Part shown: positions 22,688-30,785 of the stretch, one piece after another
Layout: each line of letters opens with the position of its first letter
Numbering within the stretch: position 1 is the first letter of the stretch
Assembly (NCBI RefSeq): GCF_030815415.1
Contig: NZ_JAUSWW010000001.1
Span: forward strand, 6,510,001-6,574,000
DNA: 64,000 nucleotides
Origin: Streptomyces canus
Lineage (GTDB): Bacteria > Actinomycetota > Actinomycetes > Streptomycetales > Streptomycetaceae
Reading direction: 5' to 3'
Translations under genes and position numbers: made by a program
Notes under the pieces: generated by a model
The model's database searches: none
What the model was told of the DNA's origin: nothing
What the model saw: only the letters and a program-made list of their open reading frames with translations

Positions 22688-23638
22688 ATGACCCGGTCCG
22701 CGACCATCCTCCTCACCGCCCTAGCTCCCGTCTCCTGGGGCACCACCTACGCCGTCACCACCGAGTTCCTCCCGGCCGACCGTCCCCTGTTCACCGGACT
22801 GGTGCGCGCCCTGCCCGCCGGGCTGACGCTGCTCGCGGTGGCGCGGGTGCTGCCGAAGGGGGCCTGGTGGTGGAAGGCGACGGTGCTCGGGGCGCTGAAC
22901 ATCGGTGCGTTCTTCCCGCTGCTGTTCCTGTCGGCGTACCGGCTGCCCGGCGGTATGGCCGCGGTCGTCGGGTCGGTGGGGCCGCTGCTCGTGGTGGGGC
23001 TGTCGGCGCTGCTGCTGAGGGAGCGGCCGACCGCACGGAGTGTGGTCACCGGGGCCGTCGCGGCGTTCGGGGTCAGCCTCGTCGTACTGAAGGCGGCCGG
23101 GGCGCTCGACCTCGTGGGGGTGCTGGCGGCCTTCGCCTCGGCCGCCTCGATGTCCGCCGGGACCGTGCTGACCAAGCGGTGGGGACGGCCCGACGGAGCG
23201 GGGCCGCTCGCGCTCACCGGGTGGCAGCTGACCGCGGGCGGGCTGCTCATCGCGCCGCTCGCGCTGCTGGTCGAGGGTGCCCCGCCCGCGCTCGACGGAC
23301 GGGCGGTGGGAGGCTACCTCTATCTGGCGCTGGCGAACACGGCGGTCTCGTACTGGCTCTGGTTCCGCGGCATCGGCCGGCTCAGCGCCACACAGGTCAC
23401 CCTCCTCGGCCCGCTCTCCCCGCTGACCGCCGCGATCGTCGGCTGGGCGGCGCTCGGACAGTCGCTGACGCCGGTCCAGCTGGCCGGGATGGCGGTGGCG
23501 TTCGGGGCGACGGTGGCGGGGCAGCTGGGGCAACGGGAGGCGCGCACCGCCGGTCGGTCGTTCCGGCGAGGTGATGCGGGGAGACGAGCGCGGAGCGTGA
23601 CTGGCGGGAGGTCGACCTCCTGTACCGGTCCGTGCTGA
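22688..23638 (+). CDS. EamA/DMT-family transporter
   Basis: A 316-residue protein with ten hydrophobic segments in two EamA repeats (LTALAPVSWGTTYAVTTEFL and GTVLTKRWGRPDG begin the halves). Drug/metabolite-transporter proteins of this type export amino acids or small metabolites. ATG 22688 has GAAGGGA upstream; an in-frame ATG at 22649 would add 13 proline-rich residues. Seventy bp after the MFS gene, so probably the same MarR-controlled transcript. The C-terminal tail is hydrophilic and Arg-rich. Confidence 0.88.
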   Translation: MTRSATILLTALAPVSWGTTYAVTTEFLPADRPLFTGLVRALPAGLTLLAVARVLPKGAWWWKATVLGALNIGAFFPLLFLSAYRLPGGMAAVVGSVGPLLVVGLSALLLRERPTARSVVTGAVAAFGVSLVVLKAAGALDLVGVLAAFASAASMSAGTVLTKRWGRPDGAGPLALTGWQLTAGGLLIAPLALLVEGAPPALDGRAVGGYLYLALANTAVSYWLWFRGIGRLSATQVTLLGPLSPLTAAIVGWAALGQSLTPVQLAGMAVAFGATVAGQLGQREARTAGRSFRRGDAGRRARSVTGGRSTSCTGPC

Positions 23639-23671
23639 TCCCGCAAGCCCGGCGCCCGTCTCTGAGGACGC

Positions 23672-23708
23672 ACGAGGGGCGCCCGGTGCGGTGCCGGGCG
23701 CCCCTCGT
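23672..23708. terminator. Hairpin between EamA gene and pepN
   Basis: Perfect 15-bp stem: ACGAGGGGCGCCCGG (23672-23686), loop TGCGGTG, partner 23694-23708. It serves both convergent transcripts. Confidence 0.85.
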
Positions 23709-23725
23709 CGTCGTACCGGAAGCCG

Positions 23726-26299
23726 CTACTGGGCCGCCGCGTCCGCCGCCTGGGCCTTCAGCGCGCGCTCCACGCCCGCGCGGGACTCCGAGACCAGGCG
23801 GCGCAGGGCCGCGTTGGGCTCGGCGGAGGCCAGCCAGGCGTCCGTCTTGTCCAGGGTCTCCTGGGAGACCTGGATCGTCGGGTAGAGGCCGACCGCGATC
23901 TGCTGGGCGATCTCGTGCGAGCGGGTGTCCCAGATGCCCTTGACCACCTCGAAGTACTTGTCCGCGTACGGCGCGAGCAGCTCGCGCTGCCCGGTCTGGA
24001 CGAAGCCTCCGATGACGGCCTCCTGCACCGCGTTCGGGAGTTTGTCGGACTCGATGACCTGGGCCCAGGCCTCGGCCTTGGCCTCCTCGGTCGGGCGGGC
24101 GGCACGGGCGGTGGCCGCGTGACGCTCGCCGGCCGCGGTCCTGTCCCGCTCGTACTCGCCCGCGATCTCCGTCTCGTCGAAGCGGCCGACCGACGCCAGA
24201 CGCTCCACGAACGCCCAGCGCAGCTCGGTGTCGACGGCCAGGCCCTCGATCGTCTGCGAGCCTTCCAGCAGGGCGTCCAGGAGGTCCAGCTGCTCCGGCG
24301 TACGGGCCGTGGCCGCGAACGCGCGCGCCCACGCCAGCTGGTGGTCGCTGCCCGCGGCCGCCGAGCGCAGATGGGCCAGCGTGGCGTCCGTCCAGCGGGT
24401 CAGCAGGGTCTCGCGGGCGGCCGGGTCGGCGTACAGCTCGATCGCCAGCTTCACCTGGCGGTGCAGGGACTGCACGACACCGATGTCCGACTCCTTGCCG
24501 ATGCCGGACAGGACGAGGGAGAGGTAGTCGCGGGTGGCCAGCTCGGCGTCGCGGGTCATGTCCCAGGCCGAGGCCCAGCACAGCGCGCGCGGCAGCGAGG
24601 ATTCGAAGTCGCCCAGGTGCTCCGTCACGAAGGCCAGGGACTGCTCGTCCAGGCGGACCTTCGCGTACGACAGGTCGTCGTCGTTGAGCAGGACCACCGC
24701 GGGGCGGCGCTTGCCCACCAGCTGCGGTACGGCGGTCAGTTCGCCGTCCACGTCCAGCTCCACCCGCTCGTCGCGGACCAGCTTGCCGCTGGCGTCGTCC
24801 AGTTCGTACAGGCCCACCGCGATGCGGTGCGGACGCAGCGTGGGCTCGCCCTGCGCGCCGGCCGGGAGCGCGGGGGCCTCCTGGCGGATCGCGAAGGAGG
24901 TGATGACGCCGTGCTCGTCCGTCTCGATCTCGGGGCGCAGGATGTTGATGCCGGCCGTCTGGAGCCACTTCTCCGACCAGTGCTTCAGGTCACGGCCGGA
25001 GGTCTCCTCCAGCGCGCCCAGCAGGTCGGACAGCCGGGTGTTGCCGAACGCGTGGCGCTTGAAGTACGCCTGCACACCGCCGAAGAACTCGTCCATGCCG
25101 ACGTAGGCGACGAGCTGCTTGAGGACGGAGGCGCCCTTGGCGTAGGTGATGCCGTCGAAGTTGACCAGCACGTCGTCCAGGTCGCGGATCTCGGCCATGA
25201 TCGGGTGCGTCGAGGGGAGCTGGTCCTGGCGGTACGCCCAGGTCTTCATGGAGTTGGCGAACGTCGTCCACGAGTGCGGCCAGCGGCTGTCCGGGGCGTA
25301 CGCCTGGCAGGCGATCGACGTGTACGTGGCGAACGACTCGTTCAGCCACAGGTCGTTCCACCACTCCATGGTGACCAGGTCGCCGAACCACATGTGGGCC
25401 AGCTCGTGCAGGATCGTCTCGGCACGCATCTCGTACGCCGCGTCGGTGACCTTGGACCGGAAGACGTACTGGTCGCGGATGGTGACCGCGCCCGCGTTCT
25501 CCATCGCGCCCGCGTTGAACTCCGGCACGAACAGCTGGTCGTACTTCTTGAACGGGTACGGGTAGTCGAACTTCTCCTGGAACCAGTCGAAGCCCTGCCG
25601 TGTCACCTCGAAGATCGCGTCCGAGTCGAGGAACTCGGCGAGGGAGGGGCGGCAGTAGATGCCGAGCGGGACGGACTGGCCGTCCTTCTCGTACACGCTG
25701 TGGACCGAGTGGTACGGGCCGACGATGAGCGCCGTGATGTACGACGAGATCCGCGGGGTCGGCTCGAAGACCCAGATGTCGTCCTTCGGCTCCGGCGTCG
25801 GGGAGTTGGAGATGACGGTCCAGCCGGAGGGGGCCTTCACGGTGAACTGGAAGGTGGCCTTCAGGTCGGGCTGCTCGAAGGAGGCGAAGACGCGGCGGGC
25901 GTCCGGCACCTCGAACTGGGTGTACAGGTAGGCCTGCTGGTCGACGGGGTCGACGAAGCGGTGCAGACCCTCGCCGGTGTTGGTGTACGCGGCGTCCGCG
26001 ACCACGCGGAGCACATTGCGGCCCTCCAGCAGCCCCGGCAGGGCGATCCTGGAGTCCTTGAAGACCTCGGCCGGGTCGAGCGCGTCCCCGTTGAGCGTCA
26101 CCTCGTGGACGGCCGGAGCCACCAGGTCGATGAAGGTCTCGGCACCGGTCTCGGCGACGTCGAAGCGCACCGTGGTCACGGACCGGTAGGTACCGCCCTC
26201 TTGCGCGCCGGAGAGGTCGAGATCGATCTCGTACGAGTCGACGCTGAGCAGCTTCGCCCGCTGTTGCGCCTCTTCGCGAGTCAGGTTTGTGCCAGGCAC
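23726..26299 (-). CDS. pepN: Aminopeptidase N (M1 family)
   Basis: An 857-residue zinc aminopeptidase that removes N-terminal residues from peptides. GAMEN exopeptidase motif and the zinc site HELAHMWFGDLV...NESF (HEXXH plus distal Glu) are intact; an ERAP1-like C-terminal domain follows. Start GTG 26299 (VPGTNLTREEAQQRA) with GAGGAG 8 nt upstream; an in-frame ATG further upstream would add about 49 non-homologous residues. A second M1 paralogue of identical length lies at 44617-47190. Confidence 0.95.
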   Translation of the reverse strand: MPGTNLTREEAQQRAKLLSVDSYEIDLDLSGAQEGGTYRSVTTVRFDVAETGAETFIDLVAPAVHEVTLNGDALDPAEVFKDSRIALPGLLEGRNVLRVVADAAYTNTGEGLHRFVDPVDQQAYLYTQFEVPDARRVFASFEQPDLKATFQFTVKAPSGWTVISNSPTPEPKDDIWVFEPTPRISSYITALIVGPYHSVHSVYEKDGQSVPLGIYCRPSLAEFLDSDAIFEVTRQGFDWFQEKFDYPYPFKKYDQLFVPEFNAGAMENAGAVTIRDQYVFRSKVTDAAYEMRAETILHELAHMWFGDLVTMEWWNDLWLNESFATYTSIACQAYAPDSRWPHSWTTFANSMKTWAYRQDQLPSTHPIMAEIRDLDDVLVNFDGITYAKGASVLKQLVAYVGMDEFFGGVQAYFKRHAFGNTRLSDLLGALEETSGRDLKHWSEKWLQTAGINILRPEIETDEHGVITSFAIRQEAPALPAGAQGEPTLRPHRIAVGLYELDDASGKLVRDERVELDVDGELTAVPQLVGKRRPAVVLLNDDDLSYAKVRLDEQSLAFVTEHLGDFESSLPRALCWASAWDMTRDAELATRDYLSLVLSGIGKESDIGVVQSLHRQVKLAIELYADPAARETLLTRWTDATLAHLRSAAAGSDHQLAWARAFAATARTPEQLDLLDALLEGSQTIEGLAVDTELRWAFVERLASVGRFDETEIAGEYERDRTAAGERHAATARAARPTEEAKAEAWAQVIESDKLPNAVQEAVIGGFVQTGQRELLAPYADKYFEVVKGIWDTRSHEIAQQIAVGLYPTIQVSQETLDKTDAWLASAEPNAALRRLVSESRAGVERALKAQAADAAAQ

Positions 26300-26420
26300 G
26301 CGGTCATCTCCTCGATATGTGTGGGTTCGGCGGTTCGGCCATCCTTCCACGGGTCCCGTACCGAACGCGATGTCCAGAACCCGCCGGTGACCGGGACGGA
26401 TACGGGCCAGCCTGGGATCC

Positions 26421-26897
26421 ATGACCACGTACACCGCACTGCCCATCCCCCCGTCCGTCCTGAAGGAACTGCGTTCTGCTGACGACGCGGGACGCCGGAT
26501 GGTTCCCGTGACCGACGAGGAGGGCGGGGCACCGCTGCGCTGCTGTCTGCGGCGCGGCGCGCCGGGCGAGCGGATCGCCCTCGTCTCCTACGCCCCGCTG
26601 CGCCGCTGGGCCGCGCAGACGGGCGCCGAGCCCGGGGCGTACGACGAGCAGGGCCCCGTCTTCGTCCACGCCGAGGAGTGCGCGGGGCCGCAGCCCGGCG
26701 GCCACCCCTTCGCGGGCGCCCACCGCACGGTCCGCCGGTACTCCGCCGAGGGGCACATCCTGGGCGGAGAGCTGGTCGCGGCCCCCGACGACGAGGCCTT
26801 CCGGAACGCGTTCGACGACCCGGCCGTGGCGCTGGTCCACGTCCGGGCCGTCGAGTACGGCTGTTTCCTCTACGAGGTGCGCAGGCCCAGCGCCTAG
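26421..26897 (+). CDS. DUF1203 family protein
   Basis: A 158-residue protein of the DUF1203 type. Recognisable parts are LRCCLRRGAPGERIALVSYAPL, GPVFVHAEECAG, ILGGELV and the C-terminal VRAVEYGCFLYEV. Cytoplasmic; function unknown. It is divergent from pepN. Its TAG stop lies in a CTAG tetranucleotide that forms the left flank of the MITE-like element. Confidence 0.88.
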   Translation: MTTYTALPIPPSVLKELRSADDAGRRMVPVTDEEGGAPLRCCLRRGAPGERIALVSYAPLRRWAAQTGAEPGAYDEQGPVFVHAEECAGPQPGGHPFAGAHRTVRRYSAEGHILGGELVAAPDDEAFRNAFDDPAVALVHVRAVEYGCFLYEVRRPSA

Positions 26898-27103
26898 GCC
26901 CTGTCGTCACATTCCCGCCTGCCCCGCGACGCCATGCACGCTCCCCCACTGCCTTGAGGGCGTGGGAGGGGCCCCCACTCGCCGCACCGGGCACAAACCC
27001 ACGTACAACCAGTACGAGGGCCTGTGCCCGGCACGCCGAGAGCACGCACCTGACGCCGCGGGGCCCGCCCTTCGGGCGGACGACGGGAATGTGACGACAG
27101 CGC
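26898..27103. mobile_element. MITE-like element between convergent genes, flanked by CTAG
   Basis: A 206-bp non-coding segment. Its ends CTGTCGTCACATTCCCG (26901-26917) and CGGGAATGTGACGACAG (27084-27100) are perfect 17-bp inverted repeats, extending to 24 bp with one mismatch when the flanking CTAG is included. CTAG at 26894-26897 and 27104-27107 looks like a 4-bp target duplication of the IS5 type. Internal inverted repeats include CCGGGCACA/TGTGCCCGG (26987-27031) and CTCCC/GGGAG stems, so it may also act as terminator. No ORF. Similar dispersed repeats are remembered from Streptomyces genomes but not verified. Confidence 0.65.
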
Positions 27104-28120
27104 CTAGCCCTTGAGCTCCGCCGCCACCAGCTCCGCGATCTGGACCGCGTTCAGCGCGGCGCCCTTGCGGAGGTTGTCGTTGGAGATGAAGAGAGCGAGA
27201 CCGTGCTCGACCGTCTCGTCGCGGCGGATGCGGCCGACGAAGGAGGCGTCCTGGCCGGCGGCCTGGAGGGGGGTCGGGATGTCGGAGAGAGTCACGCCGG
27301 GGGCGCCCGCCAGGAGCTCCGTCGCGCGCTCCGGGGTGATCGGGCGGGCGAAACGGGCGTTGACCTGGAGGGAGTGGCCGGAGAAGACCGGGACCCGCAC
27401 GCAGGTGCCGGAGACCTTCAGCTCGGGGAGCTCCAGGATCTTGCGGGACTCGTTGCGGAGCTTCTGCTCCTCGTCCGTCTCGTTCAGGCCGTCCTCGACG
27501 AGGTTGCCCGCGAAGGGCAGGACGTTGAAGGCGATGGGGCGCTTGTAGACCTGCGGCTCGGGGAAGTCGACCGCCCCGCCGTCGTGGGTGAGCTTGTCCG
27601 CGTCGGCGGCGACCTTCTGCACCTGGCCGTGCAGCTCCGCAACGCCCGCGAGGCCCGAGCCGGACACCGCCTGGTAGGTCGTGGCGATCAGCGTCTCGAG
27701 GCCCGCCTCCGTGTCCAGCACCTTCAGGACCGGCATCGCGGCCATGGTGGTGCAGTTCGGGTTGGCGATGATCCCCTTGGGGCGGTCCGCGATGGCGTGC
27801 GGGTTCACCTCGGAGACGACCAGGGGGACCTCGGGGTCCTTGCGCCAGGCCGAGGAGTTGTCGATCACTACCGCGCCCTGCGAGGCGACCTTCTCGGCCA
27901 GCGCCTTCGAGGTCGAGCCGCCTGCCGAGAACAGCACGATGTCCAGGCCCGTGTAGTCCGCCGTCGAGGCGTCCTCGATCGTCACGCCGTCCAGGACCGA
28001 CCCCGCGGAGCGGGCCGAGGCGAACAGGCGCAGCTCTGTGACCGGGAAGGCGCGCTCCTTGAGGATCCTGCGCATGACCGTGCCGACCTGACCGGTGGCT
28101 CCGACGATTCCGACCCTCAC
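27104..28120 (-). CDS. asd: Aspartate-semialdehyde dehydrogenase
   Basis: A 338-residue enzyme that reduces aspartyl phosphate to aspartate semialdehyde in lysine, threonine and methionine synthesis. NADP site VGIVGATGQVGTVM, phosphate loop SARSAG, catalytic cysteine in IANPNCTTM, SGSG and the later catalytic His region SGHSLQVNARF are present. GTG start at 28120 with AAGGAG 6 nt upstream. Its TAG stop is the complement of the CTAG that forms the right flank of the MITE-like element. Confidence 0.96.
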   Translation of the reverse strand: MRVGIVGATGQVGTVMRRILKERAFPVTELRLFASARSAGSVLDGVTIEDASTADYTGLDIVLFSAGGSTSKALAEKVASQGAVVIDNSSAWRKDPEVPLVVSEVNPHAIADRPKGIIANPNCTTMAAMPVLKVLDTEAGLETLIATTYQAVSGSGLAGVAELHGQVQKVAADADKLTHDGGAVDFPEPQVYKRPIAFNVLPFAGNLVEDGLNETDEEQKLRNESRKILELPELKVSGTCVRVPVFSGHSLQVNARFARPITPERATELLAGAPGVTLSDIPTPLQAAGQDASFVGRIRRDETVEHGLALFISNDNLRKGAALNAVQIAELVAAELKG

Positions 28121-28226
28121 AGCGACTCCTTTGCGTGGCGTTTACGTGGCCTGGACGTTTCCATCATGCGTCTCATCCGGCCCGTCGTGTCCAATCCTTT
28201 GCCCGGGTAATGGGACGGCACTCGTG

Positions 28227-28598
28227 TCAGGGGCGCAGTTCCAGCGTCCACCCGCCGAGCGACCTGACATGGAGGAACGTGCCCGAAACGCGGTGCGGGC
28301 CGGAAGATGCGGTGAGTTTCCGGTGCGGGAACAGATTTTCGTCGAGTTCGAAGACGTGGATCATGGTGGTTCCGACGACCACCAGCTCGGCCTCGGGCCC
28401 GATGTGACGTACGACTCCATACCGGTCGCCCGGGGTCCGGGCGCCGAGCACGGTGGCCGCGTCGAGCCGTCGGCGGCCGAGGGTGTCGGCGATCGGCAGC
28501 TCCCGCCCAGCCCCCTGCCCATCGAGGCCGCGCTCGCCCACGGCGTGATCGGCACCGACATGAACGCCGACCACCTCGCCGCCTGGCACCCACGGCAA
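28227..28598 (-). CDS. Hypothetical protein, possibly truncated
   Basis: An open frame of 123 codons with strongly G/C third positions, hence probably real coding sequence. The C-terminal part reads as ordinary protein (RYGVVRHIGPEAELVVVGTT, FELDENLFPHRKL, VSGTFLHVRSLGGWTLELRP). The first codon, TTG at 28598, lies inside the opposite-strand transposase remnant, so the original 5' end may have been lost by insertion. No family recognised. It lies just upstream of asd, on the same strand. Confidence 0.4.
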   Translation of the reverse strand: MPWVPGGEVVGVHVGADHAVGERGLDGQGAGRELPIADTLGRRRLDAATVLGARTPGDRYGVVRHIGPEAELVVVGTTMIHVFELDENLFPHRKLTASSGPHRVSGTFLHVRSLGGWTLELRP

Positions 28599-28738
28599 CC
28601 CGACCGGCAGCCCACGCCGCTTCTCCTACGACCTGACCGGCACCGCCCAGCACTGCGACGCCCAGGTCCGCCACGCCCTCCCCCGCCTCCTGCACTGGGC
28701 CCGCACTCGCGGGCGTGAAAGCGATCGCGGTTATCGGA
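28527..28738 (+). pseudogene. Decayed zinc-ribbon (TnpB/IS605 OrfB-type) transposase fragment
   Basis: Translation in shifting frames gives pieces typical of Streptomyces TnpB-like transposases: HGVIGTDMNADHLAAW (from about 28539), then after a frameshift THGNPTGSPRRFSYDLTG and HCDAQVRHALPRLLHWART, then after another shift GVKAIAV (about 28712). The following catalytic region is missing. Remnant of an old insertion sequence. The partial element at the right end of the window is of the same general kind. Confidence 0.6.
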
Positions 28739-28875
28739 CCGTCCAAGCCGGAGCGGAGGTTCCCGGGCGCGAGGGAAACCGCCCCCGCATCCCCTTGGCC
28801 CCCCTCGCGATGTGCGTCAGGGGGCCCATGGTGACAGTGATGATCATGTGAAGAAAGAATTCCGGGAATCGGACC

Positions 28876-28900
28876 GAACGTTTCCGCCCGTACCGGCGTC
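28876..28900 (+). promoter_or_regulatory. ECF-type autoregulated promoter of sigma gene 1
   Basis: GAAC (28876-28879), 17-bp spacer, CGTC (28897-28900), the classic ECF -35/-10 pattern, followed by ATAGAGGAAAC. The same architecture precedes the second sigma gene. Confidence 0.7.
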
Positions 28901-28932
28901 ATAGAGGAAACGCGGCGAGGAGAGGGGGGGCT

Positions 28933-29472
28933 GTGCTGCGCAGAAAGGCCCGTCGCGGCCTGGGGGACGAGGTCCATGGCGGGCCGGACGACCCCCTCGA
29001 CGCGGCTCAGGAACGCCGGGTGCGGGCCGTGCTCGCGCTCGGCGGCGTACCGCAGGCGGACCTGCCGGACGGGGTGCAGCAGGTCCGCCTGCGGTTGCTG
29101 GAGCGGGCGGCGAAGGGACACGAGGCGCCGCGCGACGTCTCCGCGTGGGCGGCCGTCGTCGCCTCCAACCTCGCCATGGACTGGCACCGCGCCAAGCGCC
29201 GCCAGGAACGGATCGGCGAACGCCTCGCCTCCCTGCGCCAGTTGGAGCACCCCTCGGGCGAGGACACCAGCGTGCTCTCCCTCTCCGTGGCCCAGGGCCT
29301 CGACGAACTGCCCGACGCCCAGCGCCAGGTCCTCGTCCTGCGTTTCTTCGCCGACCTGCCGGTCCGCGACATCGCGCACGAGCTCGGCGTCCCCGAGGGC
29401 ACGGTCAAGAGCAGGCTGCACACGGCGGTCCGCGCGCTGCGCGCCCGCCTGCACGAGGGTGAGGTGGTGTGA
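28933..29472 (+). CDS. ECF-family RNA polymerase sigma factor (copy 1)
   Basis: A 179-residue group IV sigma factor. Region 2 is about residues 25-95 (LPDGVQQVRLRLLERA, VASNLAMDWHRAKRRQERI) and region 4 about 115-170 (LDELPDAQRQVLVLRFFADLPVRDIAHELGVPEGTVKSRLHTAVRALRA segment). GTG start at 28933 after a purine-rich leader. It is followed after 1 bp by a membrane protein gene that probably encodes its anti-sigma factor, and preceded by a GAAC-N17-CGTC promoter it may itself recognise. The paralogue at 30354 shares long stretches with it. Confidence 0.9.
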   Translation: MLRRKARRGLGDEVHGGPDDPLDAAQERRVRAVLALGGVPQADLPDGVQQVRLRLLERAAKGHEAPRDVSAWAAVVASNLAMDWHRAKRRQERIGERLASLRQLEHPSGEDTSVLSLSVAQGLDELPDAQRQVLVLRFFADLPVRDIAHELGVPEGTVKSRLHTAVRALRARLHEGEVV

Positions 29473-29473
29473 C

Positions 29474-30217
29474 GTGACCGCCGAACACGACGGCATCGAC
29501 GCGCTGATGGCCGCGATCACCGACGAACCACTGTCCGAGGAAGCCCGCGCGGACGCCGCCTTCATGGCCGAACACCGGTCGTCGAGCGCCGACCTGACAC
29601 TGCTGCGCGAGCAACTGGACGTCATCGGCCACGCCCTCGCCGAGCCCGCCCCGGCCGCGGTTCCGGTCCCGGCTCCGGTCCCGAAGTCGGCTCGGGTGGG
29701 TCCCTCACCCGTCCGCCGATGGGCCCCCAAGCTCGCCCTCGGTGGCCTCGCGGTGACCGCGGCTGCCTCTGTGGTCGCCGGTCTGGGCTGGCTGATCGCC
29801 ACGGGCGGGCCCAACGCCATGTCCTCGTCGGACGACAGCGGGGCCAGCGCCCAGAAGTCCGGGGCCGACGCGGACGCCGGCACCCGCTTCGGCAGCCCGC
29901 ACTATCTCGCCTGCACGCGCCTGGTCGCCGAGGGCACCGTCACCTCGGTCGAACGCCTGGCGGACGGAGTGCAGTTGAGGATCTCCGTGGACGTGGTCCG
30001 CTACTTCAAGCAGGACGAGGAGCGCCCCGAGCACCTCACCTACGTCGTCGAGGACACCTTCGGCCGCGGTCTCGTCAAGGGCGACCGGGTGCTGTTCGGG
30101 GTCCCGAAGGGCGACGGGGTGCCCGACCACTGGGTGGTCGGCGAGGACGCGGTCGCCCGTGAACGGGCGTGGATCGAGGCCTCGTTGCCGGAGTCGCGCA
30201 AGCTGACCTGCGAGTGA
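29474..30217 (+). CDS. Membrane-bound anti-sigma-like protein (copy 1)
   Basis: A 247-residue single-pass protein: acidic cytoplasmic N-terminus (HDGIDALMAAITDEPL, LTLLREQLDVIGHALAEP), Pro/Val linker, transmembrane helix LALGGLAVTAAASVVAGLGWL, and an extracytoplasmic domain with TRLVAEGTVTSVERLADGVQ, ERPEHLTYVV, KGDRVLFGVP and a C-terminal LTCE. Topology and position directly after an ECF sigma gene imply regulation of that sigma factor by an envelope signal. No zinc-binding anti-sigma motif (HXXXCXXC) is present, so this is inference. GTG 29474. Confidence 0.7.
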   Translation: MTAEHDGIDALMAAITDEPLSEEARADAAFMAEHRSSSADLTLLREQLDVIGHALAEPAPAAVPVPAPVPKSARVGPSPVRRWAPKLALGGLAVTAAASVVAGLGWLIATGGPNAMSSSDDSGASAQKSGADADAGTRFGSPHYLACTRLVAEGTVTSVERLADGVQLRISVDVVRYFKQDEERPEHLTYVVEDTFGRGLVKGDRVLFGVPKGDGVPDHWVVGEDAVARERAWIEASLPESRKLTCE

Positions 30218-30222
30218 CGAAC

Positions 30223-30247
30223 GAACGATCTGCGATGCTCCCACGTC
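30223..30247 (+). promoter_or_regulatory. ECF-type promoter of sigma gene 2
   Basis: GAAC (30223-30226), 17-bp spacer, CGTC (30244-30247), then ATAGGAGAAAC. It matches the promoter at 28876 in both hexamer cores and spacing, suggesting the two sigma factors share or cross-recognise targets. Confidence 0.7.
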
Positions 30248-30353
30248 ATAGGAGAAACACGACTGAGGGAGAGCCGGGGGCGCGGAGGCAGGCGCGGACC
30301 CGCTGGACGCGGCGCAGGCCGACCGGGTCCGCGCCGTCCTGGCCCTCGGTGGG

Positions 30354-30785
30354 GTGCCGCAGGACGATCTCCAGGACGGCCTCCAGCAGGTGCGGCTGCG
30401 CCTGCTGGAACGCCGGGCGCGAGGCGAGGATCCGCCGCGGGACGTGGGCGCGTGGTCCGCGGTGGTGGCCTCGAACCTCGCTGTGGACTGGCATCGCACC
30501 CAGCACCGGCAGGAGCGCGTCGGCGAGCGGCTCTCCTTGCTCGGTCCGCCGGACGATCATGTCCCGGACGGTACGGAGAACAGCCTCCAGGCCCTCACCG
30601 TGGCCGAAGGGCTCGATGCCCTGCCGGACACGCAGCGGCAGGTACTGATCCTGCGCTACTACGCGGACCTCTCGGTCCCGCAGATCGCCGACCAGCTCGG
30701 CATCCCGTTGGGAACGGTCAAGAGCAGGCTGTACGCGGCGGCGAAGCTCCTGCGTGACCGGCTGCACGTGGAAGAGACGGTGTGA
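30354..30785 (+). CDS. ECF-family sigma factor (copy 2), start codon unclear
   Basis: 143 residues from GTG 30354; regions 2 and 4 are present (VASNLAVDWHRTQHRQERVG, LDALPDTQRQVLILRYYADL, LGIPLGTVKSRLYAAAKLLRDRL). Similarity to copy 1 continues upstream in the same frame (DPLDAAQADRVRAVLALGGV, from about 30297), but the open frame (from 30267, after a TGA) has no ATG, GTG or TTG before 30354. Either a CTG (30303) or other rare start is used, or the start codon has been lost: GGG at 30276 lies where a GTG would sit, about 6 nt after GGGAGAG. A start at 30354 would remove the front of region 2. Confidence 0.75.
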   Translation: MPQDDLQDGLQQVRLRLLERRARGEDPPRDVGAWSAVVASNLAVDWHRTQHRQERVGERLSLLGPPDDHVPDGTENSLQALTVAEGLDALPDTQRQVLILRYYADLSVPQIADQLGIPLGTVKSRLYAAAKLLRDRLHVEETV

